Positions 20,611 through 30,294 of a DNA stretch of 64,000 nucleotides are shown piece by piece; the first letter of the stretch is position 1; each line of letters begins with the position of its first letter. Origin of the DNA: Anaerolineales bacterium UBA2181 (GTDB taxonomy: Bacteria > Chloroflexota > Anaerolineae > Promineifilales > UBA4811); assembly GCA_002328075.1 (NCBI GenBank), contig DCVT01000031.1, forward strand, positions 499,597 to 563,596. The letters are read 5' to 3'. Below the pieces are notes generated by a model. The model had not been told where the DNA came from. It made no database searches and was given only the letters and a program-made list of their open reading frames with translations. Both the position numbers and the translations under genes were made by a program.

Positions 20611-23600
20611 TCTGATGGCACACTGAGTCGGGCGCCGGTCTCGAGGACGTACAGACCAACGGCGAGTCTGTACTCCCCTGCGGCCAGCCCTTCCGGGACG
20701 GCGAACGCGTGGTCATCCACAACATACTCGCCGGGCGCCCATCCCGGCGTTGGGCGTTTCCAGCCGGCCGGGACCCCGTCCGACTGGGCGACGGGCTGGC
20801 CGTCTCGGTTGATCAGGTGGACAAACACGCGGTAGCTGGTTTCCATCTCTCTCATGGCCTGCCACACGAGGCGCAGCTCTACAGTGCCGCCCTGCAGGGT
20901 GAGGTCGTAGCCGACCAGACGGGCGACTGTAGCACCGGTGGGGTCTGAGTACGCCAGGTCGGTGACGTGTGCCACGACGGGTGATATCCAGAACCGAGGC
21001 GGCGCACTGATCTCCAGCGCCTCAGGCAACGGAGTGGATCCCAGCGGTATGCCGTCCGGATCCAGTACTGTCAACTGCCACGAATAGGTCCCGTCGGCTG
21101 CCCGACCTGGAATCTGCAGCAGGTGCTGACCCATGAGTTCGTCACCTACCCGCCAATTGGAGGGAGGCCAGTCATCACGGATCAATTCCAACGGCCACTC
21201 GCGCACCGTCGCGCCATCTGGCCCGTTCAGCGCCAGTAGCGCTGTGAGGTGAGGTAGGATGGCTTCCGCACGCCAAAACAGTGTGACCAACACGGGGTCA
21301 CCCGGCGATGCCTCGCGCCGGTCTAGGTTTACCCCTAGTAGCGTCAGGTCGGACCATCGCCGGTCCAAACGGTACTGCATCTTCAGGCTGGAGATGGGTG
21401 AAGCGGGGCGTTCCACATCCAACTCGCCGATGATCGCGCTGGGACCGGCTACATTCCCGGCCGGGTCCAGCAGGTTGAGCGGCGCCAGGGTAGTGCGGTC
21501 AAATACGGTGAGTTGTAGCTGGTAGCGGCCGGGCGGTGTGCCTCCCAGGATGGCAACGCTGTGGCTATCCCAAGCCCACACACCGGATGACCATTCGTAG
21601 GTAGGGGGATGAGGCCTGTAGGTGCGGGGTCGGAAGCTTTCCTTGGCGCTCCAGACGAGACCGGCCGCATCCACCAGAATGACCCTGGTCTCATAATCGC
21701 CTGCTGGCTGTGCGCGGGCAAGCCAGGCCAGATTGATCTCCAGCTCTGACCCGGCCGGAGCTGGCGCCAGGTGGTATCCTAGCAATTGAAGACCGTCTGC
21801 AAAGGAGCGCGGCGCGACCACCAGTGGAGGACCCAGCCCTACGAGAGATTCGTCCACCAGACTCGCCCGCCGGAGCGGAGTCTTGCCAGCGTCGACCAGC
21901 CATAGTTTGGCTCCAACCAGTACGGTCACCATCAAGACTACGGCCGCCAATTGGCCCGGCGACAAGCGGACTGGAGACCACGTTCGACAGGCTACGCGTT
22001 TTTCCGGCCACCGTAACCTGATTGCCTGGACGCCGCCAGATAGGGAGGTGGTCGCCAGCAACGCGACCAGGCCGGTCAGGGACACGGCGACGGCGGTGGC
22101 TCGCAGCGGAGTCAACTCCCAGCAGATGGCGATGGTGTGCATTCCGGCCGGAACGTGAAAGGTGATCAGCCCTGTCTCCGGCGCCGGCGATACCTGTACC
22201 TTTTGGTCATCCACCCGCACAGCCCACCCTGGAAAGAAAAAGGTGTGGTATAGGGCCTCAAAGGAAGAGGGCGAGTCCACCACAATAGTGGCCCGGTTGG
22301 GGCCATATTGCTCTCGGAGCAGGGTTGCTCCGGTTGGCAACCGGCTGGATTCAAACCGACGCGCCACTTGCCCGGAACGCAAGGCATCCTCCATGGGAGA
22401 GCCGTCTGGTCGCTGATGGACCCAACGTGGCAAGTACGCTCCCAATGGATCGACGCCGGTGTGGCCGGTTTGGCGCTCATAATCCATTACGTCCCCGATC
22501 GCTGGATCCTCCGGAAACGAGCAGGCAGCCGGATAGAGCCAGGGATACGCTGCCAACAGCATCACTGATATCACCGCACAACCCGCCAACGTTGTGATCA
22601 CTGCCTTGCGGCTCAGCAAGGTGCAGGATGCGCCGGCAAGCAGCGCCACCGGAAGAACTGCGCGGCCGACCAATCGCCACGGGAACTGGACAAACCGGAT
22701 TAGCGGGAGGTTCTCCCACAAGGGAAGGCTCGGTGGTAAAGTCAGAAACAACATGCCTGCGCTGGTTACGGCCAGTGCAGCGGCCAGCCAGCGGCGCCGT
22801 GAATCGCCAAGTTTCAGCGCCGCCACCAGGCCGACGGCTGCGAGTCCCAGTTGAGGCAATCCTGCAGGAACGTGAAGTGGTGGGTTGAGCAATGTGGGGT
22901 CTGAAGGGGTTGGAGCGGCGAGCAACTCGGCCAAGGAGGCCAGGTTGTAGTGAAAGTCATTGCCCCTGGTTGCGTGGTCGAGGTAGAGTTGCACGTTGCC
23001 GGTCTCGGCAATGGCGGGAAACCAAGCGAATGCGGTCAGTGCCAGGCCGGCCAGCGCCGGAGCGGCCAACAGCAGCCAACGTACGGTGGAACGATTACGT
23101 CGGGGCTGCAACAGAAGCAGCAGAGCCAGGTACCCGAGAAGCAGCGGGGCAAACAATAGCGATGAGATGTTGTGAATGAGCAACAAAGCAGCCCAGGAAA
23201 GGGCAGCACCCAGGAAGGCCAATCGGCTGGGCCGGAAGACCCAGTGCCAGAAAAACCAAAGGATCCAAGGCAGGAGCGCCAGAGCCATGGATTCGGGCAA
23301 GTTGCCCCGCTTGTAGATATCCAGCATCTGGTAAGGTGCGGCCATATAAGCTGCCGCCGCCAGCAATCCGGACCAGTCGCTGCGCCACATCTCGCGCGCC
23401 AAAAGGAAGGAGCCCCAGCCAGACATCAGTACACAGCCCACATAAACAGCGTTCACCGCGGTCGGGATGGTCATGCCCAGCAGGTGAAGCAGTTCTGGCA
23501 GGTAATAGGAGAGCAATTCACGAAAGTTGAAAAAGGGGAAACCGTACCCGTATACCAGGTTGGGCATCCATCGGGTGAAAGCTAACCCTTGGTCGATGGC

Positions 23601-23780
23601 ATCTCGCACCGCCACCAGACGGTACAGGTGCAAATACCCGTCGTGACTGCAGTAGACCTGGTTGCGCAGGAGGGGCCACACCAGGGGTGTAGCAAGCAAG
23701 GTGACCGCCATCAAACCGGCCGTGGGAGACCGACGAAGGCAGGCGGCAACTCTAGCGATCATTGATTTTTGGTTCTCCAT
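20583..23780 (-). CDS. large membrane protein, PTPS-related domain, with C-terminal beta modules
   Basis: About 1,065 residues. The membrane half includes HDGYLHLYRLVAVRDAI near the N-terminus and the YGYGFPFFNF..YYLPELLHLLG block typical of the 6-pyruvoyl-tetrahydropterin synthase-related membrane family (PF10131). Despite its name that family is not an enzyme of pterin synthesis. From residue about 640 it carries the same LXWRAE/LPPGRYQLQLTVFD beta modules as its neighbours. ATG 23780 or 23762 are both possible, each overlapping the upstream coding region. The context points to cell-surface polysaccharide or glycoprotein assembly. Confidence 0.75.
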   Translation of the reverse strand: MENQKSMIARVAACLRRSPTAGLMAVTLLATPLVWPLLRNQVYCSHDGYLHLYRLVAVRDAIDQGLAFTRWMPNLVYGYGFPFFNFRELLSYYLPELLHLLGMTIPTAVNAVYVGCVLMSGWGSFLLAREMWRSDWSGLLAAAAYMAAPYQMLDIYKRGNLPESMALALLPWILWFFWHWVFRPSRLAFLGAALSWAALLLIHNISSLLFAPLLLGYLALLLLLQPRRNRSTVRWLLLAAPALAGLALTAFAWFPAIAETGNVQLYLDHATRGNDFHYNLASLAELLAAPTPSDPTLLNPPLHVPAGLPQLGLAAVGLVAALKLGDSRRRWLAAALAVTSAGMLFLTLPPSLPLWENLPLIRFVQFPWRLVGRAVLPVALLAGASCTLLSRKAVITTLAGCAVISVMLLAAYPWLYPAACSFPEDPAIGDVMDYERQTGHTGVDPLGAYLPRWVHQRPDGSPMEDALRSGQVARRFESSRLPTGATLLREQYGPNRATIVVDSPSSFEALYHTFFFPGWAVRVDDQKVQVSPAPETGLITFHVPAGMHTIAICWELTPLRATAVAVSLTGLVALLATTSLSGGVQAIRLRWPEKRVACRTWSPVRLSPGQLAAVVLMVTVLVGAKLWLVDAGKTPLRRASLVDESLVGLGPPLVVAPRSFADGLQLLGYHLAPAPAGSELEINLAWLARAQPAGDYETRVILVDAAGLVWSAKESFRPRTYRPHPPTYEWSSGVWAWDSHSVAILGGTPPGRYQLQLTVFDRTTLAPLNLLDPAGNVAGPSAIIGELDVERPASPISSLKMQYRLDRRWSDLTLLGVNLDRREASPGDPVLVTLFWRAEAILPHLTALLALNGPDGATVREWPLELIRDDWPPSNWRVGDELMGQHLLQIPGRAADGTYSWQLTVLDPDGIPLGSTPLPEALEISAPPRFWISPVVAHVTDLAYSDPTGATVARLVGYDLTLQGGTVELRLVWQAMREMETSYRVFVHLINRDGQPVAQSDGVPAGWKRPTPGWAPGEYVVDDHAFAVPEGLAAGEYRLAVGLYVLETGARLSVPSEWLTMVEIP

Positions 23781-25095
23781 CGGGCGAGCCCACCACAATG
23801 GACACCGGCAGAATAAGCCGGTCGTCCGCAGCTGGGGTTTCTTGTGCACGGACTAAAGGCAACCGGGTGCCGTCAGTTGCTCGATAGAGTCCGGTCGCGA
23901 TGGTATAGTCGCCGGCCGGTGCTTCCGAAGGGAGTTGAAGCACGTATGGGTCGGTGATCACTTGCGGCGGCGCCCAGGAGTCCGTTGGGCTGTCAGCAGG
24001 CCACCGGTCTGCCTGCGTGGCGGTAGCATTGTCGGGTCCCAGTACGTGAGCAAAAGCGGTATATGGCTCCCCCGGCCGGGTCTCTGCTTGCCAGTATAAC
24101 GTCGGTTGGATTTCCGTGCCCTGGTCTGTCCGCCTGGCCGTTATCGCCATGCACCGCAGCCAGATCTGTTCGCCTGGAAGGTAGTTCAGTGGTGCCGCCA
24201 TGTCCGGTGGCAATTGGTACAGCCGGTCGGTGGTTTGCACCGTGATGTGAGCCAAGGTAAGCATGGGCCCGCTTACCTCCAATCCATCTGCGTTCACCAG
24301 CCTCATGCGCAGCGGCAATGAGCCGGGGTTGAGTCCGGATGGCGTCCAGATGGTGTACTGCTCGCGCAGACGCCAGCCAGCCTCCCAGAGGTCAGAGGGC
24401 GCTCGGCTCAAGGGTAGGTCGACCAGCGTCTCGTCACCCAGGATCCAGCGGATCATCAGTCCATCCGGCAGTTCTTCTTGAGCCCACCAGTACCGTGTTG
24501 GTTCGATCCGTTCTCCAGCCGCCATCACCTCCGGGACGGCAGCGTGCCCCATCAGGACAAGAAGCCCGTCCAGCCAGGCAGCAGTGGCGGTTATCGGTGG
24601 CCGGACATCTGTTGCGGTAAGGGGCTGTTCTGGTATGGGACTTGACAGCCTTGGTGAGGTAAAGACCACCCCTCGGAATGGGTTGTTGGCATCCAGCACA
24701 GGAAGGCGGGCGCCCGACGCAGCATCATAAAGCGCCAACTCGAACCAGTAATCGGCTGGCGGGATGCCGGCGGGCAATTTGAGGGTGTACTCCACATAGG
24801 TGTCCTCGTCTGTAAGCCAATGCTCAGGGCTGAAGCCCAGGTGGTCGGTGAGCGGGGTCTCGGGCGAACCCCAGGAGCGTCCCCAACCGTCCAAAAGTGC
24901 GAGTTGAACCGTATACCTGCCGCCAGGTTGCCGTAGCGCCCAGCGGACTCCGACGCCTGCCTCTTGGCTGGTGGCCCAGGCTTCTGCTCCCAGCAACGGA
25001 ACGCGTTGGCCAAATGAGATGGGTTCAGTCACGTTGGCGGAGGTGCCGAGAACGGTCTCCGGCTCCACGCGGCCGGATAAAGTCAAAGACCCCAT
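23752..25095 (-). pseudogene. C-terminal beta-module remnant of a larger surface-glycan protein
   Basis: About 445 meaningful residues made of beta modules (YTVQLALLDGWGRSWG, LPAGIPPADYWFELALYD, LYWQAETRPGEPYTAFAHVLG) homologous to the ends of the two downstream membrane proteins. There is no signal peptide and no membrane domain. The frame is open up to 25188, but that upstream stretch lies in another frame over the AlkP fragment and looks like noise. I infer that a deletion removed the membrane half and joined this C-terminus out of frame to a truncated phosphodiesterase. It may still be translated, as it overlaps the next gene. Confidence 0.6.
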
Positions 25096-25288
25096 GTTTG
25101 CCCGGGTTGCAGCCGGTGACAAAGGTTGGCCACGCTGGCAAAGTAACCGGGGGGAGGGTCGACAATGGTGAACCGTGAACACCAGCACGCATGAGGGCTG
25201 CCAGATTGGGCAAGAGGCCGGACACTGTCCAGGGTGGGATCAGATCGAGCGTGCCTCCGTCGATCCCATGGACGAGGACTCTACTCAT
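25060..25288 (-). pseudogene. truncated type I phosphodiesterase/nucleotide pyrophosphatase (AlkP superfamily)
   Basis: The first 70 or so residues are clear. VLVHGIDGGTLDLIPPW holds the first metal-binding Asp, and PPVTLPAWPTFVTG holds the nucleophile Thr region, followed by NPGKHGVFDF. After FIRPR similarity stops and the frame closes soon after, so most of the usual 400-500 residues are missing. Its ATG overlaps the GT2 stop as ATGAGTAG, showing it was once co-translated with GT2. The break lies close to where the beta-module remnant begins in another frame. Confidence 0.75.
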
Positions 25289-26267
25289 GATGGTCCCGAG
25301 AAAGCACCGTTCGGATGTGGTAGGTGGGTTTTCCCTGGCTCTCGTAGTAGGTACGAACGATCAACTCGCCCAACAGACCCATCGCCAGGAATTGAACCCC
25401 GATCATCACCAACAGGACTGACAACATGAGCAGTGGGCGGTCGCCGATCTGGTAACGGTAGCCGTACACCACCTTGAGGCCGGAGAGATAGAGGCCAATC
25501 AAGACTCCCACAGAACCCGAGACAAGCCCAAACCCGCCAAACAGATGCATCGGCCGGCCAAAATAGCCCAGCATAAAGTAGATGGTCATCAGGTCCAGGA
25601 TCACACGAAAGGTGCGATCCAGGCCAAACTTGCCGTACTTGGCCTGGCCGTGGGTCCGCGGCCGATGATTGACCGGTATTTCGCACAGCCGGATGCCGAT
25701 CCAGCTGGCCAGCGCTGGGATGAATCGGTGCATCTCGCCGTAGAGCCGTAGGCTTTTTACCACGTCACGCCGGAACGCGCGGAGCGAGCAACCGGTGTCA
25801 TGTAGTTGCACGCCGGTCGCTCGGGTGATCAGCCGGTTGGCCAGGAACGAAGGGATGCGGCGGATCAGATGGTCCTTCCGGTCTCTGCGCCACCCGGCAA
25901 CGACATCGTACCCTTCCGCCAGTTTGTCCAGCAGAATCGGAATGTCGGCCGGGTCGTTCTGAAGGTCTGCATCCAAGGTAACAATGAAGTCGCCCTGAGC
26001 ATAATCGAACCCGGCGGCAAAGGCCGCCGATTGTCCGAAATTGCGGCGGAACTGCACCACCACTACCCTCGGGTCCGCTTGGTGCAACGCTTGCATCACC
26101 TCATAGCCACCGTCTGTGCTGCCGTCGTCAACCAACAGAATCTCGTAACGGTCGACAACCCCGTCGAGCGCAGCAGTGATCTGCCGATAGAGGGGGTCGA
26201 GGTTTGGGGCCTCGTTGTAGACGGGCGCAATCACAGACAGCTGAATACCGTTGAGCTCCTGTTCCAT
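25281..26267 (-). CDS. family 2 glycosyltransferase (polyprenyl-phosphate sugar transferase type)
   Basis: 328 residues. The GT2 nucleotide-sugar fold begins LSVIAPVYNEAPNLDPLY, with VDDGSTDGGYE, the metal-binding DxD in LDADLQNDP, and RRNFGQSAAFAAGFDYA. Two helices near the C-terminus (LFGGFGLVSGSVGVLIGLYL and LLMLSVLLVMIGVQFLAMGL) place it with the DPM1/GtrB/ArnC group, which transfers sugar from a nucleotide to a polyprenyl phosphate. ATG 26267 is chosen because the promoter ends there and the conserved fold starts at once. It heads the glycan cluster. Confidence 0.9.
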   Translation of the reverse strand: MEQELNGIQLSVIAPVYNEAPNLDPLYRQITAALDGVVDRYEILLVDDGSTDGGYEVMQALHQADPRVVVVQFRRNFGQSAAFAAGFDYAQGDFIVTLDADLQNDPADIPILLDKLAEGYDVVAGWRRDRKDHLIRRIPSFLANRLITRATGVQLHDTGCSLRAFRRDVVKSLRLYGEMHRFIPALASWIGIRLCEIPVNHRPRTHGQAKYGKFGLDRTFRVILDLMTIYFMLGYFGRPMHLFGGFGLVSGSVGVLIGLYLSGLKVVYGYRYQIGDRPLLMLSVLLVMIGVQFLAMGLLGELIVRTYYESQGKPTYHIRTVLSRDHHE

Positions 26268-26275
26268 GGCGACGA

Positions 26276-26304
26276 ATTGTAGCACCTTCAACCAGGCTTG
26301 ACAA
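26276..26304 (-). promoter_or_regulatory. promoter of the GT2 gene, apparently leaderless
   Basis: On the minus strand TTGTCA (26304-26299), 17 bases, TACAAT (26281-26276), with ATG 26267 about 9 bases further. The sequence TACAATTCGTCGC before the ATG is identical to that of the phospholipase-like gene at 6890. It overlaps the pheST promoter on the opposite strand. Confidence 0.55.
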
Positions 26305-26326
26305 AGCAGTTGGGCGCTGGCATAAT
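26298..26326 (+). promoter_or_regulatory. sigma70-type promoter of pheST
   Basis: TTGACA (26298-26303), 17-base spacer, CATAAT (26321-26326). The predicted start is near 26333, giving a leader of about 370 bases that contains the T-box. Confidence 0.7.
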
Positions 26327-26332
26327 CGGGCC

Positions 26333-26672
26333 CAGCTTGGTCAGACCTGCGAAGGATTCTGGATCGAGGTAGCAGAAGCGAACTCAACCGAATATTGAAA
26401 AGCGAGGACGGAGACGGTTGGCAGGCCGGATGAGCGGCCGCCAGGGAAGCCGGGTCCAGGACTGAAAGCCCGGTCCGGTCAGCACCTGCCAAGTTCCCTC
26501 CCGAGCTGTAGGGTCAAAGGTTGAAGCCGAGTAGCCCGAGCCGGTTACCCACCGTTAGCAGGGTAGCCAATCGCGTTCTGTCTGTTGGCGTCCGAGTGCC
26601 CGATCAGATGGTCGGGAAGTTGGGTGGTACCGCGAGATTTACCCTCGTCCCACAGTGGGACGGGGGTTTTTT
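26333..26672 (+). promoter_or_regulatory. T-box leader (tRNA-Phe-sensing riboswitch) upstream of pheST
   Basis: The conserved T-box TGGGTGGTACCGCG is at 26621-26634. It is followed by a terminator stem (CCCTCGTCCC 26642-26651 with GGGACGGGGG 26657-26666) and six T at 26667-26672. A stem I candidate starts near 26400: TTGGCAGG at 26418-26425 pairs perfectly with CCTGCCAA at 26485-26492. A later hairpin (GGTTACCC/GGGTAGCC, 26543-26568) fits stem III. A TTC at 26494-26496 could be the Phe specifier codon, but I could not confirm its place in the specifier loop. Uncharged tRNA-Phe should favour read-through into pheS. Confidence 0.88.
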
Positions 26673-26703
26673 GTTGGATCGGGTTCCGGTATGAGGAGAG
26701 ACG

Positions 26704-27729
26704 ATGCTGGAGCAACTGGAACAACTGAGGTTAGAGGCGCTGGAAAAGCTGGCCGCAATTGCCGATGGCGAGGCGCTGGATGGGTGGGAAAAAAGATTCA
26801 TCGGCCGCAAGGGTGCGGTCACTGAGATGACCCGTCGGGTGGGCGAGCTGTCCAAGGACGAACGGCCCGAGTTCGGGCGGCGGGTCAACGAAATCAAACA
26901 GGCACTGAGCGCAGCATACGAGGCGAGAGCTGCGACCGTGCAATCTGCGGAAATGGAGCGGCGACTGGCTTCTGGAGCGCTCGACGTCAGCCTGCCGGGC
27001 CGGCCGAAACTGCTCGGCCGTCTGCATCCGTCTACGCAGATACTGCGCGATATTTTTCGCATCTGGGGTGACATGGGTTTTCAGGTTTATCGGAGTCCAG
27101 ATGTGGAAACCGACGAGAACAATTTCCAGTTGCTCAACATCCCACCTGACCACCCTGCCCGGGACATGTGGGCTACCTTTTACACCACCCGGGAGGGGAT
27201 TATCCTAAGAACGCACACATCGCCAGGGCAGATCCGGGCCATGCGCCAGTACTGTCCGGAACCGATCCGCGTCATTTTGCCCGGCATGTGTTACCGGTAC
27301 GAACAGGTCACCGCACGACACGAAACCCAGTTCTACCAGGTCGAGGGGTTGGCAGTGGGAAACCAGATCACCATGTCCGACCTCAAGGGAACGTTGAGCA
27401 GTTTTACGCGGCGGTTGTTCGGGCCTGAGCGCGAGACCCGTTTTCGCCCCAGCTACTTTCCTTTCACCGAGCCGAGCGCGGAGATGGATGTGGAGTGCAT
27501 TCTGTGCGAAGGCAAGGGGTGTGCGGTCTGCAAGCAGACGGGATGGGTAGAAATCCTGGGCTGCGGCATGGTGCACCCGGTTGTGCTGCAGAACGGCGGG
27601 TACGATCCGGCCAAGTACACAGGTTTCGCTTTTGGGATGGGCTCCGAGCGGATTGCCATGCTCAAGTACGGCATCAACGATATCCGGTATTTCTGGAGCA
27701 ACGACCTGCGATTCCTGGAGCAGTTCTAG
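26704..27729 (+). CDS. pheS: phenylalanine-tRNA ligase alpha subunit
   Basis: 341 residues, standard length. An N-terminal coiled coil precedes the class II core. Motif 2 is in CYRYEQVTARHETQFYQVEGLAVG and motif 3 is GFAFGMGSERIAML. A short Cys-rich insert CILCEGKGCAVCKQTGW, of the kind found in many bacterial PheS, may bind zinc. It charges tRNA-Phe in the cytoplasm as an alpha2-beta2 enzyme with PheT, encoded 18 bases downstream. A GGAGAG site precedes the ATG and the upstream T-box controls it. Confidence 0.97.
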   Translation: MLEQLEQLRLEALEKLAAIADGEALDGWEKRFIGRKGAVTEMTRRVGELSKDERPEFGRRVNEIKQALSAAYEARAATVQSAEMERRLASGALDVSLPGRPKLLGRLHPSTQILRDIFRIWGDMGFQVYRSPDVETDENNFQLLNIPPDHPARDMWATFYTTREGIILRTHTSPGQIRAMRQYCPEPIRVILPGMCYRYEQVTARHETQFYQVEGLAVGNQITMSDLKGTLSSFTRRLFGPERETRFRPSYFPFTEPSAEMDVECILCEGKGCAVCKQTGWVEILGCGMVHPVVLQNGGYDPAKYTGFAFGMGSERIAMLKYGINDIRYFWSNDLRFLEQF

Positions 27730-27747
27730 AGAGTAGGAGCAACCAGC

Positions 27748-30294
27748 ATGTTGGTACCACTGTCTTGGCTAAAAGAGTGTGTGGACGTCCCGTTCTCGGT
27801 GACCGAGCTGGCGGACCGGATGACGTTGGCCGGGTTGGAGGTAGAGGCTGTCCAGTACATCGGCGTACCCGGGGCCGACCTGGTGTGGGACCCAGCCCAC
27901 TTTGTTGTTGCGCGGATCGTGGAGGTGCGGCATCACCCCGCGGCTGATCGGCTGGTGTTGGCTGTGGTGGACTATGGCACGGGGCAGTTAGAGACGCTGG
28001 TCACCGGCGCGCCCAACCTCTTTCCCTATCTTGGACAGGATCTGGGAAGGGTGGACCTCAAGTCACCCATGGTGTTGGAAGGGGCCACTATCTACGACGG
28101 TCATCAACCGGGTTTTGTCAAAACGACCCTCCGCGGCCGGCCGGTCCGGGGAATCATGAATCGGCATATGCTCTGTTCCGAAAAGGAGCTGGGCATTTCG
28201 GATGAACACGAAGGGATTCTGTTGCTGGAGACCCACACCGCGCCCGGGACTCCGTTGCAGGACGTGCTGGGGGACGCGGTTCTGGACGTGAGCTTGACGC
28301 CCAATCTGGCCCGGTGCCAATCGATCCTGGGCGTGGCCCGCGAGGTGGCTGCCATGACCGGGCAGTCGCTGCGGTGCCCGCCATCCGAGGTGTTGATGCA
28401 AGGGCTGCCTGCATCGGAAGCTGTGCAGGTCGAGATATGGGATCTCAGCCTGTGTCCCCGGTTCACGGCCACGCTGATCCGGAATGTGACCATCGGCCCG
28501 TCGCCCCAGTGGATGCAGAGACGACTGAGATTGGTGGGAATGCGGCCGATCAGCAACATTGTGGACGTCACCAACTATGTCATGATGGAACGTGGGCAGC
28601 CGCTGCATGCCTTTGATTACGATCTGTTACTGGATCGGGCGCGCAGATCCGGCGATGCCCTGCCCACCATTGTGGTCCGGGCGGCCCAACCTGGTGAGGG
28701 AATGACCAGCCTGGACGGAGTGGCGCGCCTTTTCAACCCGTTCGACATTTTGATCACAGATAGTGGCGGCCCCATCGGCATTGCGGGTGTGATGGGTGGT
28801 GCCGACACTGAGGTGCACGACGGCACCCAGAATGTCCTGCTAGAGGCAGCGAATTTCGACATGTTCCATATCCGGCGCACCTCCCAGGCCCACCGGTTGC
28901 CGTCGGAGGCGTCGGTCCGGTTCGGAAGAGGGATCCATCCGGCTGAGGCCCTGCGCGCTGCCCGCCGGGCGGCCGAATTGATGCGCACTCTGGCGGGCGG
29001 CACGGTGGCGCGGGGAACCGTGGATGTGTATCCCGGCCAATCGGAGCCGGTGGTCGCCACCATTAACCCGGACCAGGTAGAACGCAGTCTGGGCATCCGG
29101 TTGGACGCCATTCAGATCATAGACCTGCTCCAGGCACTCCAGTTCGAATGTCGGTTGGTGGATGGCGTGGTGCACGCGACCGTCCCCGACCATCGCGTGG
29201 ATATCGGGGTTGGGCTGGTGGGGACTGCGGATCTCGCAGAGGAGATCGCCCGCCTGTATGGCTACCAACACATTCCCGAGACCGAGATGGGCGATCGGTT
29301 GCCGCCGCTGCGGGCCAATGTGGCCCTGGAACAGGAGGAGCGCACCCGCGACCTGCTGGTGGCGGCCGGATTGCAGGAGATCATCAGCACCCGCCTGACG
29401 ACGCCCGAATCTGAAGCCCGCATCCTGCCGCCGGGCTCCGCGCCCGATGATCGCCCATACCTCACCCTGGCCAACCCAATCAGTCAGGACAAGACAACCA
29501 TGCGTCACACGTTGCTAGAGACGATGATGGAGGCGGTGGCATCCAACCTACGGCACCGCCCGTACGTGGGGCTTTTCGAGATAGGTTCAGTCTATCTGTC
29601 GTCGGAAGAGGGCTCGTTGCCCGAGGAGCCGCAACGGCTGGTTTTGGGGATGGCGGGTCAGCGCGAGCCATCCGGCTGGCTGGGTGGCAGCGGCCGCGCC
29701 GGTCGAGTTCTACCGGACGAAGGAACGCTGGGCTTTTTTGACCTGAAAGGGATCATTGAGGCACTGACGGACGGCTGGCGCATCCGGGGTGTGCGCTACG
29801 AGCCCGTGTTGAACCCGAGCTTTCACCCGGGACGGGCCGCGCGGATCAGCCAAACTGACCGAGGGTACCTGGGCATAGCGGGTGAGGTTCATCCCGCGGT
29901 AGCCTCCCGGTTCGGAATGCCACCTGGCGTTCCGCTGTTGGCCGCCGAGCTGGATTTGGACGCCGTGCTGGATGCGATCCCAACCCGGTCTGCCGTGCGG
30001 CCGGTCCCGCTCTTCCCGTCGGTTTACCGCGACATTGCTTTGGTGGTCGCCGACGACCTGCCGGCAGCCACGGTTCAGCAGTTGATTGCCCAAACGGGGG
30101 GTCAGTTGCTGGCGGACATCCGGCTGTTTGACCTTTACCGGGGAGAGCAGTTGCCGGCTGGGAAAAAGAGCCTGGCGTACGCGCTGACGTTCCAGGCATC
30201 TGACCGGACGCTGACAGACGAAGAGGTCAACAAGCTGCGCGACAAGATCGTACGTCGATTGGAGCGCGAGGTCGGCGCGCAACTCCGAGCGTGA
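27748..30294 (+). CDS. pheT: phenylalanine-tRNA ligase beta subunit
   Basis: 848 residues, close to the usual 790-820. The order is: N-terminal region and tRNA-binding (EMAP-like) domain with HHPAADRLVLAVVDYG; B3/B4 editing domain including NIVDVTNYVMMERGQPLHAFDYD; B5 domain; catalytic-like domain; and C-terminal FDX-ACB anticodon-binding domain (FPSVYRDIALVVADDLPA..LADIRLFDLYRGEQLPAGKKSLAYALTFQ). It partners PheS. Downstream, a hairpin (CCGTCGG 30473-30479 / CCGACGG 30484-30490) separates it from the convergent nitroreductase. Confidence 0.97.
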   Translation: MLVPLSWLKECVDVPFSVTELADRMTLAGLEVEAVQYIGVPGADLVWDPAHFVVARIVEVRHHPAADRLVLAVVDYGTGQLETLVTGAPNLFPYLGQDLGRVDLKSPMVLEGATIYDGHQPGFVKTTLRGRPVRGIMNRHMLCSEKELGISDEHEGILLLETHTAPGTPLQDVLGDAVLDVSLTPNLARCQSILGVAREVAAMTGQSLRCPPSEVLMQGLPASEAVQVEIWDLSLCPRFTATLIRNVTIGPSPQWMQRRLRLVGMRPISNIVDVTNYVMMERGQPLHAFDYDLLLDRARRSGDALPTIVVRAAQPGEGMTSLDGVARLFNPFDILITDSGGPIGIAGVMGGADTEVHDGTQNVLLEAANFDMFHIRRTSQAHRLPSEASVRFGRGIHPAEALRAARRAAELMRTLAGGTVARGTVDVYPGQSEPVVATINPDQVERSLGIRLDAIQIIDLLQALQFECRLVDGVVHATVPDHRVDIGVGLVGTADLAEEIARLYGYQHIPETEMGDRLPPLRANVALEQEERTRDLLVAAGLQEIISTRLTTPESEARILPPGSAPDDRPYLTLANPISQDKTTMRHTLLETMMEAVASNLRHRPYVGLFEIGSVYLSSEEGSLPEEPQRLVLGMAGQREPSGWLGGSGRAGRVLPDEGTLGFFDLKGIIEALTDGWRIRGVRYEPVLNPSFHPGRAARISQTDRGYLGIAGEVHPAVASRFGMPPGVPLLAAELDLDAVLDAIPTRSAVRPVPLFPSVYRDIALVVADDLPAATVQQLIAQTGGQLLADIRLFDLYRGEQLPAGKKSLAYALTFQASDRTLTDEEVNKLRDKIVRRLEREVGAQLRA

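Noticed and set aside
25025..25095. Reading the stop of the AlkP fragment as selenocysteine
   Set aside because: The residues before the stop (DRSRHLRQRD) no longer resemble the family, no homologous sequence resumes after it, and no redox motif is present. A truncation explains it better.
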